32,794 bases of DNA, from NCBI GenBank assembly GCA_944359085.1, contig CALVSQ010000013.1, positions 1 through 32,794 on the forward strand, in the 5' to 3' direction. The notes beneath the pieces are model-generated. The model had not been told where the DNA came from. It worked only from the letters and a program-made list of their open reading frames with translations, and did not search any database. The position numbers and the translations under genes are program-made. This document shows, in pieces, positions 1 through 7,537 of the stretch (its first letter is position 1; each line of letters starts with the position of its first letter). This DNA comes from an uncultured Bacilli bacterium. Its GTDB lineage: Bacteria; Bacillota_I; Bacilli_A; RF39; UBA660.

Positions 1-57
1 GGAACTAATCAAAAAATTATTTTAATTTATTTTTAGGAATTAATCAAAAATTATTGA
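1..57. repeat. Two imperfect direct repeats at the left edge
   Basis: Two copies of a roughly 21-base AT-rich unit begin at about 1 and 36. Both start GGAA(C/T)TAATCAAAAA and end in TTATT. They lie downstream of the PemK-like gene. Only two copies are visible because the window starts here, so I cannot tell whether a longer array continues to the left. Confidence 0.45.
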
Positions 58-63
58 CATAGT

Positions 64-510
64 TTAACTATATATTTTTATAAATGTATCACGATACATA
101 TTTAATTTTTCTTGTGTAACTTCACCAACCTTAAATAATATATCACTATTTTCAATTCTATAAATATTATCTAATTTTAATATACTATCTTTTTTTAATT
201 TATTTTTGCAATCTTTAGCTAAAAATAAATTTGTATCATATTTTAATTTATCTAATTGTGAAGATATTAGTAAACAAAAATAATCCATACTAACTATATA
301 ATTATCTTCAATTATTAAAAATAAATGATTAGAACCATTTGTTCCATCACTATAATTATATTTTTTAACAAATACAATATCACCAGCATTATATTTAAAA
401 TTATAATTACTTTTTTCTTCATTTAAATATATTGAGTTATCTTCTACTATATCTATATCTTTTAATTCTTTTATCAAATTATTTTTTTTAGCTAATTCTA
501 TTATATTCAT
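64..510 (-). CDS. PemK/MazF-like protein, no adjacent antitoxin
   Basis: This is a 148-residue protein. After an N-terminal extension of about 40 residues, the rest reads like a PemK/MazF fold: a GDIVFVKK strand near residue 43, an SDGTNGSNHLFLIIED segment, an LISS strand, a KKDSILKLDNIYRI strand pair, and a closing KVGEVTQEKL helix. Family members are usually endoribonuclease toxins or inactive relatives; activity here is not shown. The ATG has a good ribosome site (GAGGTGA) and a near-consensus sigma-A promoter just upstream. No antitoxin gene precedes it, and anything downstream lies outside the window. The extension could fill the antitoxin role or mark a non-toxic housekeeping relative. 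The stop codon lies in a small ATAGTT/AACTAT hairpin. The family call rests on pattern likeness alone. Confidence 0.6.
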   Translation of the reverse strand: MNIIELAKKNNLIKELKDIDIVEDNSIYLNEEKSNYNFKYNAGDIVFVKKYNYSDGTNGSNHLFLIIEDNYIVSMDYFCLLISSQLDKLKYDTNLFLAKDCKNKLKKDSILKLDNIYRIENSDILFKVGEVTQEKLNMYRDTFIKIYS

Positions 511-527
511 AAATTCACCTCAAATTA

Positions 528-556
528 ATTGTATATTAATTATAAGTTAATGTCAA
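528..556 (-). promoter_or_regulatory. Sigma-A promoter of the PemK-like gene
   Basis: On the minus strand, TTGACA (551-556) is followed by a 17-base spacer and TACAAT (528-533). The -10 ends about 18 bases before the ATG. Five of six -10 bases and all six -35 bases match consensus, so this gene should be transcribed on its own. Confidence 0.75.
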
Positions 557-598
557 TATTTTTTTCATAATTGATTAAACTAATAAAAGGTGATTATA

Positions 599-1108
599 AT
601 GTACTATTTAAATTATTTTTTTATTTTATCATTTATTGGTCATTTAATAGAAACATTTATAATAAAAAGTAATAGCGGCATTTTATTCGGATGGTGGACT
701 CCAGTTTACGGAATTGGGACTATTATAATTTTTTTAATAAACAAATATATTACTAAATTCGATTTAAATAAAACATTAAAAGTAATATTATTGTTTATTA
801 GTTGTAGTTTTATCTTGACAATAATTGAAGCAATTGGTGGTTATTTGATTGAATTTGTTTTTGATATAACTTTTTGGAATTATACTAATTATAAATTTAA
901 TATCGGCAAATATATTGCTTTAGAAATGTCTATTATTTGGGGTTTAAGCAGTATTATCTTAATATATTACATTAAACCTCTATTAGATAAAATAATAAGT
1001 AAAATACCTAAATATTTTACTTATGCCTTAATTATATTATTTATAATTGATATTATAGCTACTTTATTTATTAAATCTAAAATAACAAATATCGCCATCT
1101 TGCATTAA
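599..1108 (+). CDS. CmpB-type (putative ABC transporter type IV) membrane protein
   Basis: This is a 169-residue integral membrane protein with about five hydrophobic segments. It matches the PF06541 pattern: an early GHLIET segment, then GWWTPVYGIGT, then FWNYTNYKFNIG followed by an IWGLSSI helix, and a late IDIIATLF helix. The family is named as a putative ABC-transporter component, but its substrate and mechanism are unknown. I chose the ATG at 599 because AAAGG lies at a proper distance; the in-frame GTG at 590 sits inside that ribosome site. The gene converges on ychF, and the two coding ends overlap by 45 bases, so the last 15 codons are also ychF coding sequence on the other strand. 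Confidence 0.82.
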   Translation: MYYLNYFFILSFIGHLIETFIIKSNSGILFGWWTPVYGIGTIIIFLINKYITKFDLNKTLKVILLFISCSFILTIIEAIGGYLIEFVFDITFWNYTNYKFNIGKYIALEMSIIWGLSSIILIYYIKPLLDKIISKIPKYFTYALIILFIIDIIATLFIKSKITNIAILH

Positions 1109-2164
1109 ATATTCTTTACCTTCTAATCTTACCTTACCTGCTTCTTTAACAGCTTTTTCATCGCCATATTTTTCTAAATCATAGTAACTAAATATTTCAG
1201 CCTTAATAAATCCTTTTTCAAAATCAGTATGAATAATACCCGCACATTCTGGAGCTTTCATACCTTTTTTAAATGTCCATGCTCTTACTTCATCAGTTCC
1301 AGCAGTAAAGAATGTTTGAAGCCCTAACAAAGAATAAGTAGCTTTAATTAATTTATTTAAACCACTTTCTTCAATTCCTAAATCATTTAAAAATGTTGTT
1401 TTTTCTTCATCATCTAAATCGCTTAACTCAGCTTCTATTTTAGCACACACTTTAATTACCTTAGCATTTTCAGCTTCAGCATATCCTTCAACTTTTATAA
1501 CATGTGGATTATTTTTATTTAATAAATCTTCTTCACTAACATTAGCCATATAAATAATTGGTTTTAAAGTTAAAAAATTAAATGGTTTTAAAATTTTTAA
1601 TTCTTCTTTATCAAATTCCATTCTTCTTAAAGGAAAATTTTTAATTAGATTTTCTTTTACTTTATTTAATAATTCAACCTCTTTAATTGTTTCCTTATCT
1701 TTAGACATAGCTGCTTTCTTACCAATTCTATTTAATCTATTTTCTACAACTTCTAAATCAGCTAATATAAGTTCTACATTAATTATTTCAATATCTCTAA
1801 TAGGATCAACAGTATTTTCTACATGAATAATATTTTTATTTTCAAAACATCTTACTACTTCTACTATTGCATCTACTTCTCTTATGTGAGATAAAAATTT
1901 ATTACCTAATCCTTCTCCTTGTGAAGCACCACTTACTAAGCCTGCTATATCAGTAAATTCAAAAGCAGTAGGTACTAAACTTTTAGGTTGATATAGATTA
2001 TTTAAAAAATCTAATCTTTTATCTGGAACTATTACTACACCAACATTTGGTTCAATAGTAGCGAATGGATAATTAGCTGCCAAAATATTTTGTTTTGTTA
2101 TTGCATTAAATAAAGTACTTTTACCAACATTAGGTAAACCTACTATTCCGGCACGTAAAGCCAT
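1064..2164 (-). CDS. ychF: YchF/OLA1-type ATPase
   Basis: This 366-residue protein is full length for the family. It shows the P-loop GLPNVGKST (residues 9-17), the switch II/G3 stretch DIAGLVSGASQGEGLG, and a specificity motif MANVSEED where other GTPases have NKxD. That change is the known mark of ATP preference in YchF. A helical insert follows the G domain, and a TGS domain ends the protein (TFFTAGTDEVRAWTFKKG onward). YchF binds ribosomes and RNA and affects stress responses. The start is ATG with GAGGTGA 6-7 bases upstream. It has its own promoter. In Bacilli it lies near parA/parB and DUF951, as here. Confidence 0.96.
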   Translation of the reverse strand: MALRAGIVGLPNVGKSTLFNAITKQNILAANYPFATIEPNVGVVIVPDKRLDFLNNLYQPKSLVPTAFEFTDIAGLVSGASQGEGLGNKFLSHIREVDAIVEVVRCFENKNIIHVENTVDPIRDIEIINVELILADLEVVENRLNRIGKKAAMSKDKETIKEVELLNKVKENLIKNFPLRRMEFDKEELKILKPFNFLTLKPIIYMANVSEEDLLNKNNPHVIKVEGYAEAENAKVIKVCAKIEAELSDLDDEEKTTFLNDLGIEESGLNKLIKATYSLLGLQTFFTAGTDEVRAWTFKKGMKAPECAGIIHTDFEKGFIKAEIFSYYDLEKYGDEKAVKEAGKVRLEGKEYLMQDGDICYFRFNK

Positions 2165-2190
2165 AAAATCACCTCATCAAATACTTATAT

Positions 2191-2219
2191 AGTATATCAT
2201 TTTATTAATTTTAAAACAA
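2191..2219 (-). promoter_or_regulatory. Sigma-A promoter of ychF
   Basis: TTGTTT (2214-2219, minus strand), a 17-base spacer and TATACT (2191-2196) lie between the toxin-like gene and ychF. The -35 is weaker than the -10. Confidence 0.6.
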
Positions 2220-2230
2220 GATATAAAAAA

Positions 2231-2605
2231 TCAATTATTTACGAATTCATTAGTAATAAAATCGTTAATTAATTGATTTTGATATTCTTGATATTTCTTT
2301 ACAAATTCTTGTTTTAACTCATCTGGTAATATTCCAAGTTTTCTTTCAAACAAATTTTTAGGTCCAGTATATATTTTTGTTGTTTTAATAACAGATTTAC
2401 GAAGTAAATTAATTTGCTTAGCAGTTTCTTCATCAATAATGACATCATATATTCCAATTGCAGCAGATGAAGAAATAATCACATAGTGAATATCAGTGTA
2501 TAATAAATTATTATTAGCATCTGTTCCAATTACTAATACTGGTCGTGCTTTATATCCATCACTATTAGGTAATTTCGCCTTATAATACCATACTTCACCA
2601 ATCAT
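2231..2605 (-). CDS. MazF/PemK-like toxin of a Panacea-linked pair
   Basis: This is a 124-residue protein. The opening GEVWYYKAKLPNSDGYKARPVLVIG is the classic MazF/PemK start, with the conserved R-P-V-L-V-I strand. It is followed by a YVIISSS strand and by LLRKSVIKTTKIYTG, the usual basic substrate-facing segment, then a GILPDELKQEF helix and a short Lys/Asn-rich tail. MazF proteins cut single-stranded RNA; this activity is inferred. It overlaps the upstream Panacea-domain gene by four bases (ATGA), so the two are translationally coupled. That is the typical toxin-antitoxin layout, antitoxin first. Confidence 0.72.
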   Translation of the reverse strand: MIGEVWYYKAKLPNSDGYKARPVLVIGTDANNNLLYTDIHYVIISSSAAIGIYDVIIDEETAKQINLLRKSVIKTTKIYTGPKNLFERKLGILPDELKQEFVKKYQEYQNQLINDFITNEFVNN

Positions 2606-3060
2606 TTATTCCATTCCTCACTATTTGGTTGTAACATAAGGCTAACAAAGTATTCTGCAATAACCTCTTTAGGAATAATTTTATTATCACGTTCATCTGG
2701 ATCTAATCCTTCTCTTGCAAACTGCCATGGAAATTGATTATGAGTTATTTCTTCTAAATATTTTGAATCATACTTACCATAATTATCTCGCACAAACTCT
2801 AGCACTTGAAGTGTTTTTTGAGAAAAATTTGGAATTTGATATTTTAAATTTATTGGATTGTAAATATATTCACGATATTTAAAATATATATTACTATTAA
2901 CAGGTCCATGAACCCAAGCTTCTAATTCTTCGTCAAATAATTCTTCATCATTAAAACAAAATGAAATACCTTGCGCAAAATATAATAATTTTTGCAATTT
3001 TAATGGGTCTGGAGAAATTTCATTTATAAACCATTTTGCAATGTTTTCAATTTTTTCCAT
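2602..3060 (-). CDS. Panacea (SocA/DUF4065)-domain antitoxin
   Basis: This 152-residue protein carries a Panacea/SocA domain almost along its whole length. Signature segments are the N-terminal IAKWFINE helix, PLKLQKLLYFAQGISF, and LEAWVHGPVNSNIYFKYREY. Panacea domains are known as antitoxin domains that neutralise many unrelated toxin folds. The partner is the overlapping MazF-like gene. Translation starts at an ATG preceded by GGGAGG, and a strong promoter lies directly upstream. A LexA-like box sits in that promoter's spacer. The protein has no visible DNA-binding extension, so repression of the operon may be done by something else. The domain call is strong; the antitoxin role is inferred from context. 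Confidence 0.82.
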   Translation of the reverse strand: MEKIENIAKWFINEISPDPLKLQKLLYFAQGISFCFNDEELFDEELEAWVHGPVNSNIYFKYREYIYNPINLKYQIPNFSQKTLQVLEFVRDNYGKYDSKYLEEITHNQFPWQFAREGLDPDERDNKIIPKEVIAEYFVSLMLQPNSEEWNK

Positions 3061-3080
3061 ATTACCTGCCTCCCTATTTC

Positions 3081-3109
3081 AATATATCATACGAACAGAT
3101 ATTTGTCAA
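3081..3109 (-). promoter_or_regulatory. Sigma-A promoter of the Panacea/MazF-like operon
   Basis: TTGACA (3104-3109, minus strand), a 17-base spacer and TATATT (3081-3086) lie about 20 bases before the antitoxin start. The spacer contains the LexA-like box. A second perfect inverted repeat (7-base arms, 3127-3145) lies upstream of the -35. Confidence 0.72.
3092..3105 (+). promoter_or_regulatory. LexA/DinR-like box in the toxin-antitoxin promoter
   Basis: The 14-mer CGAACAGATATTTG matches the Bacillus SOS box pattern CGAACRNRYGTTYG at every fixed position but one (A for G at position 10). It lies between the -35 and -10 elements, where a repressor would block RNA polymerase. Whether this species uses that LexA consensus is not known from the window. 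Confidence 0.4.
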
Positions 3110-3161
3110 TTCAAACATAATCTTTTTATTGTATATTTTACAATATTGCATATTTATTAAT

Positions 3162-3190
3162 AAAAATTCAAGTATTTTAAACTTGAATTT
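3162..3190 (-). terminator. Intrinsic terminator after the AbgT gene
   Basis: Two perfect 10-base arms (3164-3173 and 3181-3190) enclose a 7-base loop. A U run follows on the minus-strand transcript. The first arm includes the last two bases of the stop codon. Confidence 0.8.
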
Positions 3191-4688
3191 ACATAGTAGC
3201 TAAAGTATCTATTCCCAAAGGTAGTCCTGCTATATACCAAATGATTAATATCAATAACCAGAATATAATCATTGTAATAATAATTGGCCAAATTAATTTA
3301 ACAGTATTAAATAATGTAACTTTATTTTCATTTTTATTATATTTTTGAATAAATCCTAACATAACAATAAAATAAATAAATAAAGGAGTTAATATTTTAC
3401 CAACACTATCAGCTGCTTTAAATACAAATTGAGCAAAATCAGGAGTTAAATTTCCTCTCATAAATAAAGGTACTAAAATAGGTGAAATTAAAGCCCATTT
3501 TTCTAAACTTCCTGGTATTAAAATACTCATAAGTATTATAAATATAAATGAAACAACAATTAAAGGAATACCAGTAAAATCAAATAAACTAATTATAGAA
3601 ATTAAATTATTAGCGATTACTGTTCCTAAATTAGTCCAATTAATAATTCCTATTAAAATTGAAGATAAAAACATTAAAACAAACAAATATCCAATATTAT
3701 CAAATTGTTTAGTAAATGACCAACCCAATTCATGATTGTTTTTAAAATTTTTACTTACAAATCCATATACTAATCCAATAATAGACATAACCATTAAAAA
3801 TAAATACATAAATGATAAATTAAAAGGAGCATTCGCACTAAATAATTTAGCTATATATTTTGTTTGTGTATTATCTAATAAAATACCATTAGGCATTATC
3901 ATTATAAATATTGGAATAACACAAATAATTAAACTTATAATAGAAAATAATAACGCTTTATTAGATGTTTTAATATCATCTTCATATTTAGCTGTAGTAG
4001 CAACTTTCTTACTTAAAAACTTTTCTATTAAAGTTGTAATTAAAAACGTTGCAATTACACTACTAACAATCATGATATATAAGTTTGAATATAAATTAAA
4101 TTTATATGATGGGTCAACATCAATAACTGCTGCTGCTTCGGTTAATACTCCTAAAGCATAATCATTATAGTTATAAAAAATACCCGTTCCATATCCTAAA
4201 GTTATACCTAAAAAAACTGTTATAATTCCTAAAACGGGACTTTTATTAACATATTGATATAATACAGCTACTAAAGGTAATAAAATTATATAACTATAAT
4301 CACCAATTATTGATGATATAACGCTTATAAAAACAACTATAAAAGTTAAAACATTTGGTTTTAATTTTTTTAAAGGTTCAAATAAATGTTTTAATAATCC
4401 ACTTTCTTTTAAAATGCCTATCGCCATTAAAGAAAGAATCATTAATACAAAAGGTTCTAACAATGTAAAATTAGTTATAATATTACTAAATAAATATATT
4501 AAGCCTTCCTTAGAAAAAATATTTTTAACAACTATTATTGATGTTTCTAACATACCATTTTCAATAGTAGTTTGAGTTCCATCAAAATTAATAATAGCTA
4601 AAAAACTACTAGTAATTAGAGCTATTAAAATTAATATACACATAGTTATCACAGGTGACAATAATTTCGGTTGTTTTTTTTTCGACAT
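3189..4688 (-). CDS. AbgT-family transporter
   Basis: This 499-residue membrane protein has about a dozen hydrophobic segments. It matches the AbgT family (p-aminobenzoyl-glutamate transporter/MtrF) through the order SLMAIGILKESGLL, then FIVVFISVISSIIGDYSYIILLPLVAVLY, then GIITVFLGITLGYGTG followed by LGVLTEAAA. A later SILIPGSLEKWALISPILVPLFM segment corresponds to the second half of the inverted repeat. Relatives carry p-aminobenzoyl-glutamate or export sulfonamides; the substrate here is not known. It starts 10 bases after the DUF951 gene with a GGGAGG ribosome site, so it is read in the parAB-mscS-DUF951 transcript. A strong terminator follows. It is not a normal member of that cluster. 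Confidence 0.85.
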   Translation of the reverse strand: MSKKKQPKLLSPVITMCILILIALITSSFLAIINFDGTQTTIENGMLETSIIVVKNIFSKEGLIYLFSNIITNFTLLEPFVLMILSLMAIGILKESGLLKHLFEPLKKLKPNVLTFIVVFISVISSIIGDYSYIILLPLVAVLYQYVNKSPVLGIITVFLGITLGYGTGIFYNYNDYALGVLTEAAAVIDVDPSYKFNLYSNLYIMIVSSVIATFLITTLIEKFLSKKVATTAKYEDDIKTSNKALLFSIISLIICVIPIFIMIMPNGILLDNTQTKYIAKLFSANAPFNLSFMYLFLMVMSIIGLVYGFVSKNFKNNHELGWSFTKQFDNIGYLFVLMFLSSILIGIINWTNLGTVIANNLISIISLFDFTGIPLIVVSFIFIILMSILIPGSLEKWALISPILVPLFMRGNLTPDFAQFVFKAADSVGKILTPLFIYFIVMLGFIQKYNKNENKVTLFNTVKLIWPIIITMIIFWLLILIIWYIAGLPLGIDTLATM

Positions 4689-4698
4689 AAAATCCTCC

Positions 4699-4881
4699 CT
4701 ATATACTAATTATTTTCTTTAATTTTTTATTAAATTCTATTCTTGGTAACATAATTGTTCTTCCACATTTACAACATTTAATCTTTATATCGGCCCCAAC
4801 TCTTATAACTTCAAACTCATTAGTACCACAAGGATGATCTTTCTTCATTGTAACAATACTTCCTAACTTATATTCTTTCAT
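4699..4881 (-). CDS. DUF951 (YyzM-type) small protein
   Basis: This 60-residue protein fits DUF951: YKLGSIVTMKKDHPCG, NEFEVIRVGADIKIKCCKCGR, then IMLPRIEFNKKLKKI. The cysteine group CCKCG suggests a small metal-binding or redox site. The function is unknown. I chose the ATG at 4881 rather than an upstream in-frame codon because GGTGG lies 5-6 bases before it. The gene then overlaps mscS by 14 bases. DUF951 genes lie between parB/mscS and ychF in many Bacilli, and this one keeps that position. Confidence 0.9.
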   Translation of the reverse strand: MKEYKLGSIVTMKKDHPCGTNEFEVIRVGADIKIKCCKCGRTIMLPRIEFNKKLKKIISI

Positions 4882-5668
4882 TATGTACCACCAATTGATT
4901 ATAAGGTATTTCAATATTATTTTTATCTAATATTAACTTAACTTCTTTTCTTATTTTTCTTTGTGTACTATACTGTGTACCAGCTTCTACTTCTGCCGTA
5001 ATTCTAAAAGTAATAGCACTATCACCTAATTTTTCTATACCTAACACTTCAATATTACCTTTTAAATTATCTAATTTAATATTTTGACATAATTCATTTA
5101 AAACTTTTTCTACCTTATCAATATCAGAATCATAAGAAACATTGACATCAACAATAGCTAATGAATTAGCAGCTGTATGATTAATAACTTGTGTAATAGA
5201 CCCATTATTAATAATTAATATTTCACCTTCATAAGCTCTTATCCTAGTAGTTTTCATACCAATACTTATTACTTCACCTTTAAAATCATTAATAGTTACC
5301 CAATCACCAACATTATAACTATCTTCAAATATAAAAGATATACCCGCAATAAAATCTTTTAAAATATCTTGGAAAGCTAGTCCAATAACAACAGTAACAG
5401 CACCTAATGAAGCAACAATAGTACTAGTTTTAAAACCATATATTTCTAATATAATTAAAGCCGTAATTATTAAAGTTATTACCCTTAAAACATTAATAAA
5501 AAAATTCATTAAAGTAACTTGTTTTTTTTGTTTTATTTTTTTTGTTTTAACGTTAAAAACTCTTACTATAATTCTTCTTATAACTTTATAAAAAATAAAC
5601 ATTATAATAATAGTTATAATAGGTCCAATAACCTCTTTAGATAATAATACTTCTAATACCTTTTCCAT
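4868..5668 (-). CDS. Small-conductance mechanosensitive channel (MscS family)
   Basis: This 266-residue MscS-family channel has three N-terminal membrane helices. The pore helix and start of the beta domain read SLGAVTVVIGLAFQDILKDF, then FIFEDSYNVGDWVTI, and a C-terminal alpha/beta vestibule domain follows. Such channels open under membrane tension and release solutes on osmotic downshock. The ATG lies 4 bases after parB and has GAGTGATAA upstream. MscS homologues often sit next to parB in Bacilli. The length is near the minimal MscS core, without extra domains. Confidence 0.93.
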   Translation of the reverse strand: MEKVLEVLLSKEVIGPIITIIIMFIFYKVIRRIIVRVFNVKTKKIKQKKQVTLMNFFINVLRVITLIITALIILEIYGFKTSTIVASLGAVTVVIGLAFQDILKDFIAGISFIFEDSYNVGDWVTINDFKGEVISIGMKTTRIRAYEGEILIINNGSITQVINHTAANSLAIVDVNVSYDSDIDKVEKVLNELCQNIKLDNLKGNIEVLGIEKLGDSAITFRITAEVEAGTQYSTQRKIRKEVKLILDKNNIEIPYNQLVVHNERI

Positions 5669-5672
5669 TTTA

Positions 5673-6545
5673 TCACTCTTTTACATTTAAAATTTCTAAT
5701 ATTCTATTTAAATCTGCAACATTAGTAAAAGATATAATTACTTTTTTATCTTTTACTTTAATTTTAGTATCTAATTTATCTCTTAATAAATCTTCAACAT
5801 ACTTAAACTCATTATTTTCATTAATATGTTTCTTTATTTTCACTTTTCTTTCTTCATTGTTAGTAATTTCTTCAGTCTCTCTTACTGGTAACTTATTTTC
5901 TTTTATCATTCTAGCATATTCTAACATTTTATTTTCATCTTCTAATTTACTTAATACCCTAGCATGACCCATAGTTAATTCATTATTTATAATCATATTT
6001 TGAATTTCATCAGGTAATCTTAATAAACCTAAAATATTAGTAATATGACTTCTACTTTTACTAACTTTTACACTTAATTCCTCTTGCGTTAAATTTAATT
6101 TTTCAATCATTGATTTATAAGCTAAAGCCTCTTCAATAACATTTAAATTTTCTCTTTGTAAATTTTCTAATAATGCTATTTCAATCATTTGTTCTTCACT
6201 AAAATCCCTTATAATTGCAGGAATAGTAACTAAACCAGCTAATTTAGAAGCTCTAAATCTTCTTTCACCAGCAACTAAATCGTAACCTTTAATACTTTTC
6301 TTAACAATAATAGGTTGAAAAACACCATTTTTCTTAATAGATTCAGCTAATTCATTTAAAGAATCTTCCTTAAAAACCTTTCTAGGTTGATGAGGATTAG
6401 GTCTAATTTCATCTAAATTAATTTCAATTATTTCATCTTTAGGAGTAGTTTCATATATTTGTTTCTCAAAATTTTCAAAATCCAAATTTTCACTATTAAA
6501 TAATTGTTCTAAACCTCTACCTAAAGCTCTCTTTCTATTTTCCAT
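5673..6545 (-). CDS. parB: ParB/Spo0J chromosome-partition protein
   Basis: This 290-residue ParB has the N-terminal ParA-activating segment (KRALGRGLEQLF), box I (RPNPHQPRKVF), and the CTP-binding box II (GERRFRASKLAG). Next come LLENLQRENLNVIEEA and a helix-turn-helix region (LTQEELSVKVSKSRSHITNILGLLRL), then a C-terminal dimerisation domain. ParB binds parS and slides as a CTP clamp to load condensin and segregate origins; in spore formers the orthologue is Spo0J. ATG 6545 is chosen because AGGTGA is 9 bases upstream; an in-frame TTG nine bases earlier abuts that site. It overlaps parA by 11 bases. I saw no parS 16-mer in the window. Confidence 0.96.
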   Translation of the reverse strand: MENRKRALGRGLEQLFNSENLDFENFEKQIYETTPKDEIIEINLDEIRPNPHQPRKVFKEDSLNELAESIKKNGVFQPIIVKKSIKGYDLVAGERRFRASKLAGLVTIPAIIRDFSEEQMIEIALLENLQRENLNVIEEALAYKSMIEKLNLTQEELSVKVSKSRSHITNILGLLRLPDEIQNMIINNELTMGHARVLSKLEDENKMLEYARMIKENKLPVRETEEITNNEERKVKIKKHINENNEFKYVEDLLRDKLDTKIKVKDKKVIISFTNVADLNRILEILNVKE

Positions 6546-7320
6546 CGTGATCAATCACCTCTTTAGCTAAATTTAAATATGCCATAGTTCCTCTATTTTT
6601 AGGATCATATGCAAGTATTGGTTTACCATGACTAGGTGCTTCTGATATTTTAATTAATCTAGGTATAATTGTATCATATACTTTCTCTTTAAAGTATGCT
6701 TTTATTTCTTCAACAACTTCTAATCCTAAAATAGTTCTACTATCTAACATAGTTAATAATACTCCTTCAATATCCAAAGTAGGATTCAAATCCTTTTGAA
6801 TTAATAAAATAGAATGAAGTAATTGTGTAATTCCCTCTAATGCAAAAAATTCACATTGTACCGGTATAATAACACTATTAGCAGCAGCTAAAGCATTTGT
6901 AGTTAAAATACCTAAAGAAGGTGGACAATCAATAATAATATAATCAAATTTTTCCTTTGCAACATCTAAATATTTTTTCAATTGACTTGATTTATTAAAA
7001 CTATGATCAACTCTACTTCTTTCCATTAATTCAATATCTGCTCCTGCTAAATTAATTGAAGCAGGGATAATATATAAATTTTTAAATTTTGTTTTAATTA
7101 TAACTTCATCTAAACTAGCTCTATCAACTATTAAATCATAAATAGTTTTTTCATGAGAACTTTTACTTATACCCACACCTGTTGTACTATTTCCTTGACT
7201 ATCTAAATCAACTAATAATACTTTTTTTCCTAATACACCTAAAGATGCAGATAAATTTATACTGGTAGTAGTTTTTCCAACTCCACCTTTTTGATTAACT
7301 AAAGCTATAACTCTACCCAT
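6535..7320 (-). CDS. parA: ParA/Soj chromosome-partition ATPase
   Basis: This 261-residue ParA/Soj ATPase has the deviant Walker A (residues 11-17, KGGVGKT), the switch region VDLDSQGNSTTG, and a Walker B-like DYIIIDCPPSLG. Its ATP-dependent DNA binding drives ParB-origin complexes apart and, in Bacillus, modulates DnaA. ATG 7320 is preferred over the in-frame codons upstream because GGTGATG lies just before it. It is the first gene of the parA-parB-mscS-DUF951-abgT run. In most Bacilli noc or rsmG lies next to it; here a giant pilin-like gene takes that side. Confidence 0.96.
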   Translation of the reverse strand: MGRVIALVNQKGGVGKTTTSINLSASLGVLGKKVLLVDLDSQGNSTTGVGISKSSHEKTIYDLIVDRASLDEVIIKTKFKNLYIIPASINLAGADIELMERSRVDHSFNKSSQLKKYLDVAKEKFDYIIIDCPPSLGILTTNALAAANSVIIPVQCEFFALEGITQLLHSILLIQKDLNPTLDIEGVLLTMLDSRTILGLEVVEEIKAYFKEKVYDTIIPRLIKISEAPSHGKPILAYDPKNRGTMAYLNLAKEVIDHDGK

Positions 7321-7391
7321 AACATCACCATATTTCCACAAATACTATTTTATCACATTTTAATCTAATTAGGTAGAGTTTAATAACAAAA

Positions 7392-7424
7392 AAATAAAAA
7401 TGTTTTTTTAGAACATTTTTATTT
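7392..7424 (-). terminator. Intrinsic terminator after the giant pilin-like gene
   Basis: Perfect 13-base AT-rich arms (7392-7404 and 7412-7424) enclose a short loop, with more U after the stem on the minus strand. It lies about 115 bases past the pilin-like stop and before parA. Because both flanks are A/T-rich it could work in either direction. Confidence 0.65.
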
Positions 7425-7537
7425 CATTCACAATTAAATTTTTAATTATACTTTCAATATTTCAATTAGGCCATATCATATTTTAATTTGCAAAATGATT
7501 TTAATCTTTTTACATAATTTTTAGTTTATTTAGCATT

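Noticed and set aside
1-57. Left-edge repeats as a CRISPR array
   Set aside because: Only two imperfect AT-rich copies are seen with a spacer shorter than usual and no cas genes.
4681-4687. TGTCGAA (0A core) on the minus strand
   Set aside because: It is made by the first codons of the AbgT gene (ATG TCG AAA). It is within an operon, so likely chance.
5673-7537. parS site or replication origin near parAB
   Set aside because: I found no parS-like 16-base palindrome and no cluster of DnaA boxes in this part; the origin, if close, lies outside the window.
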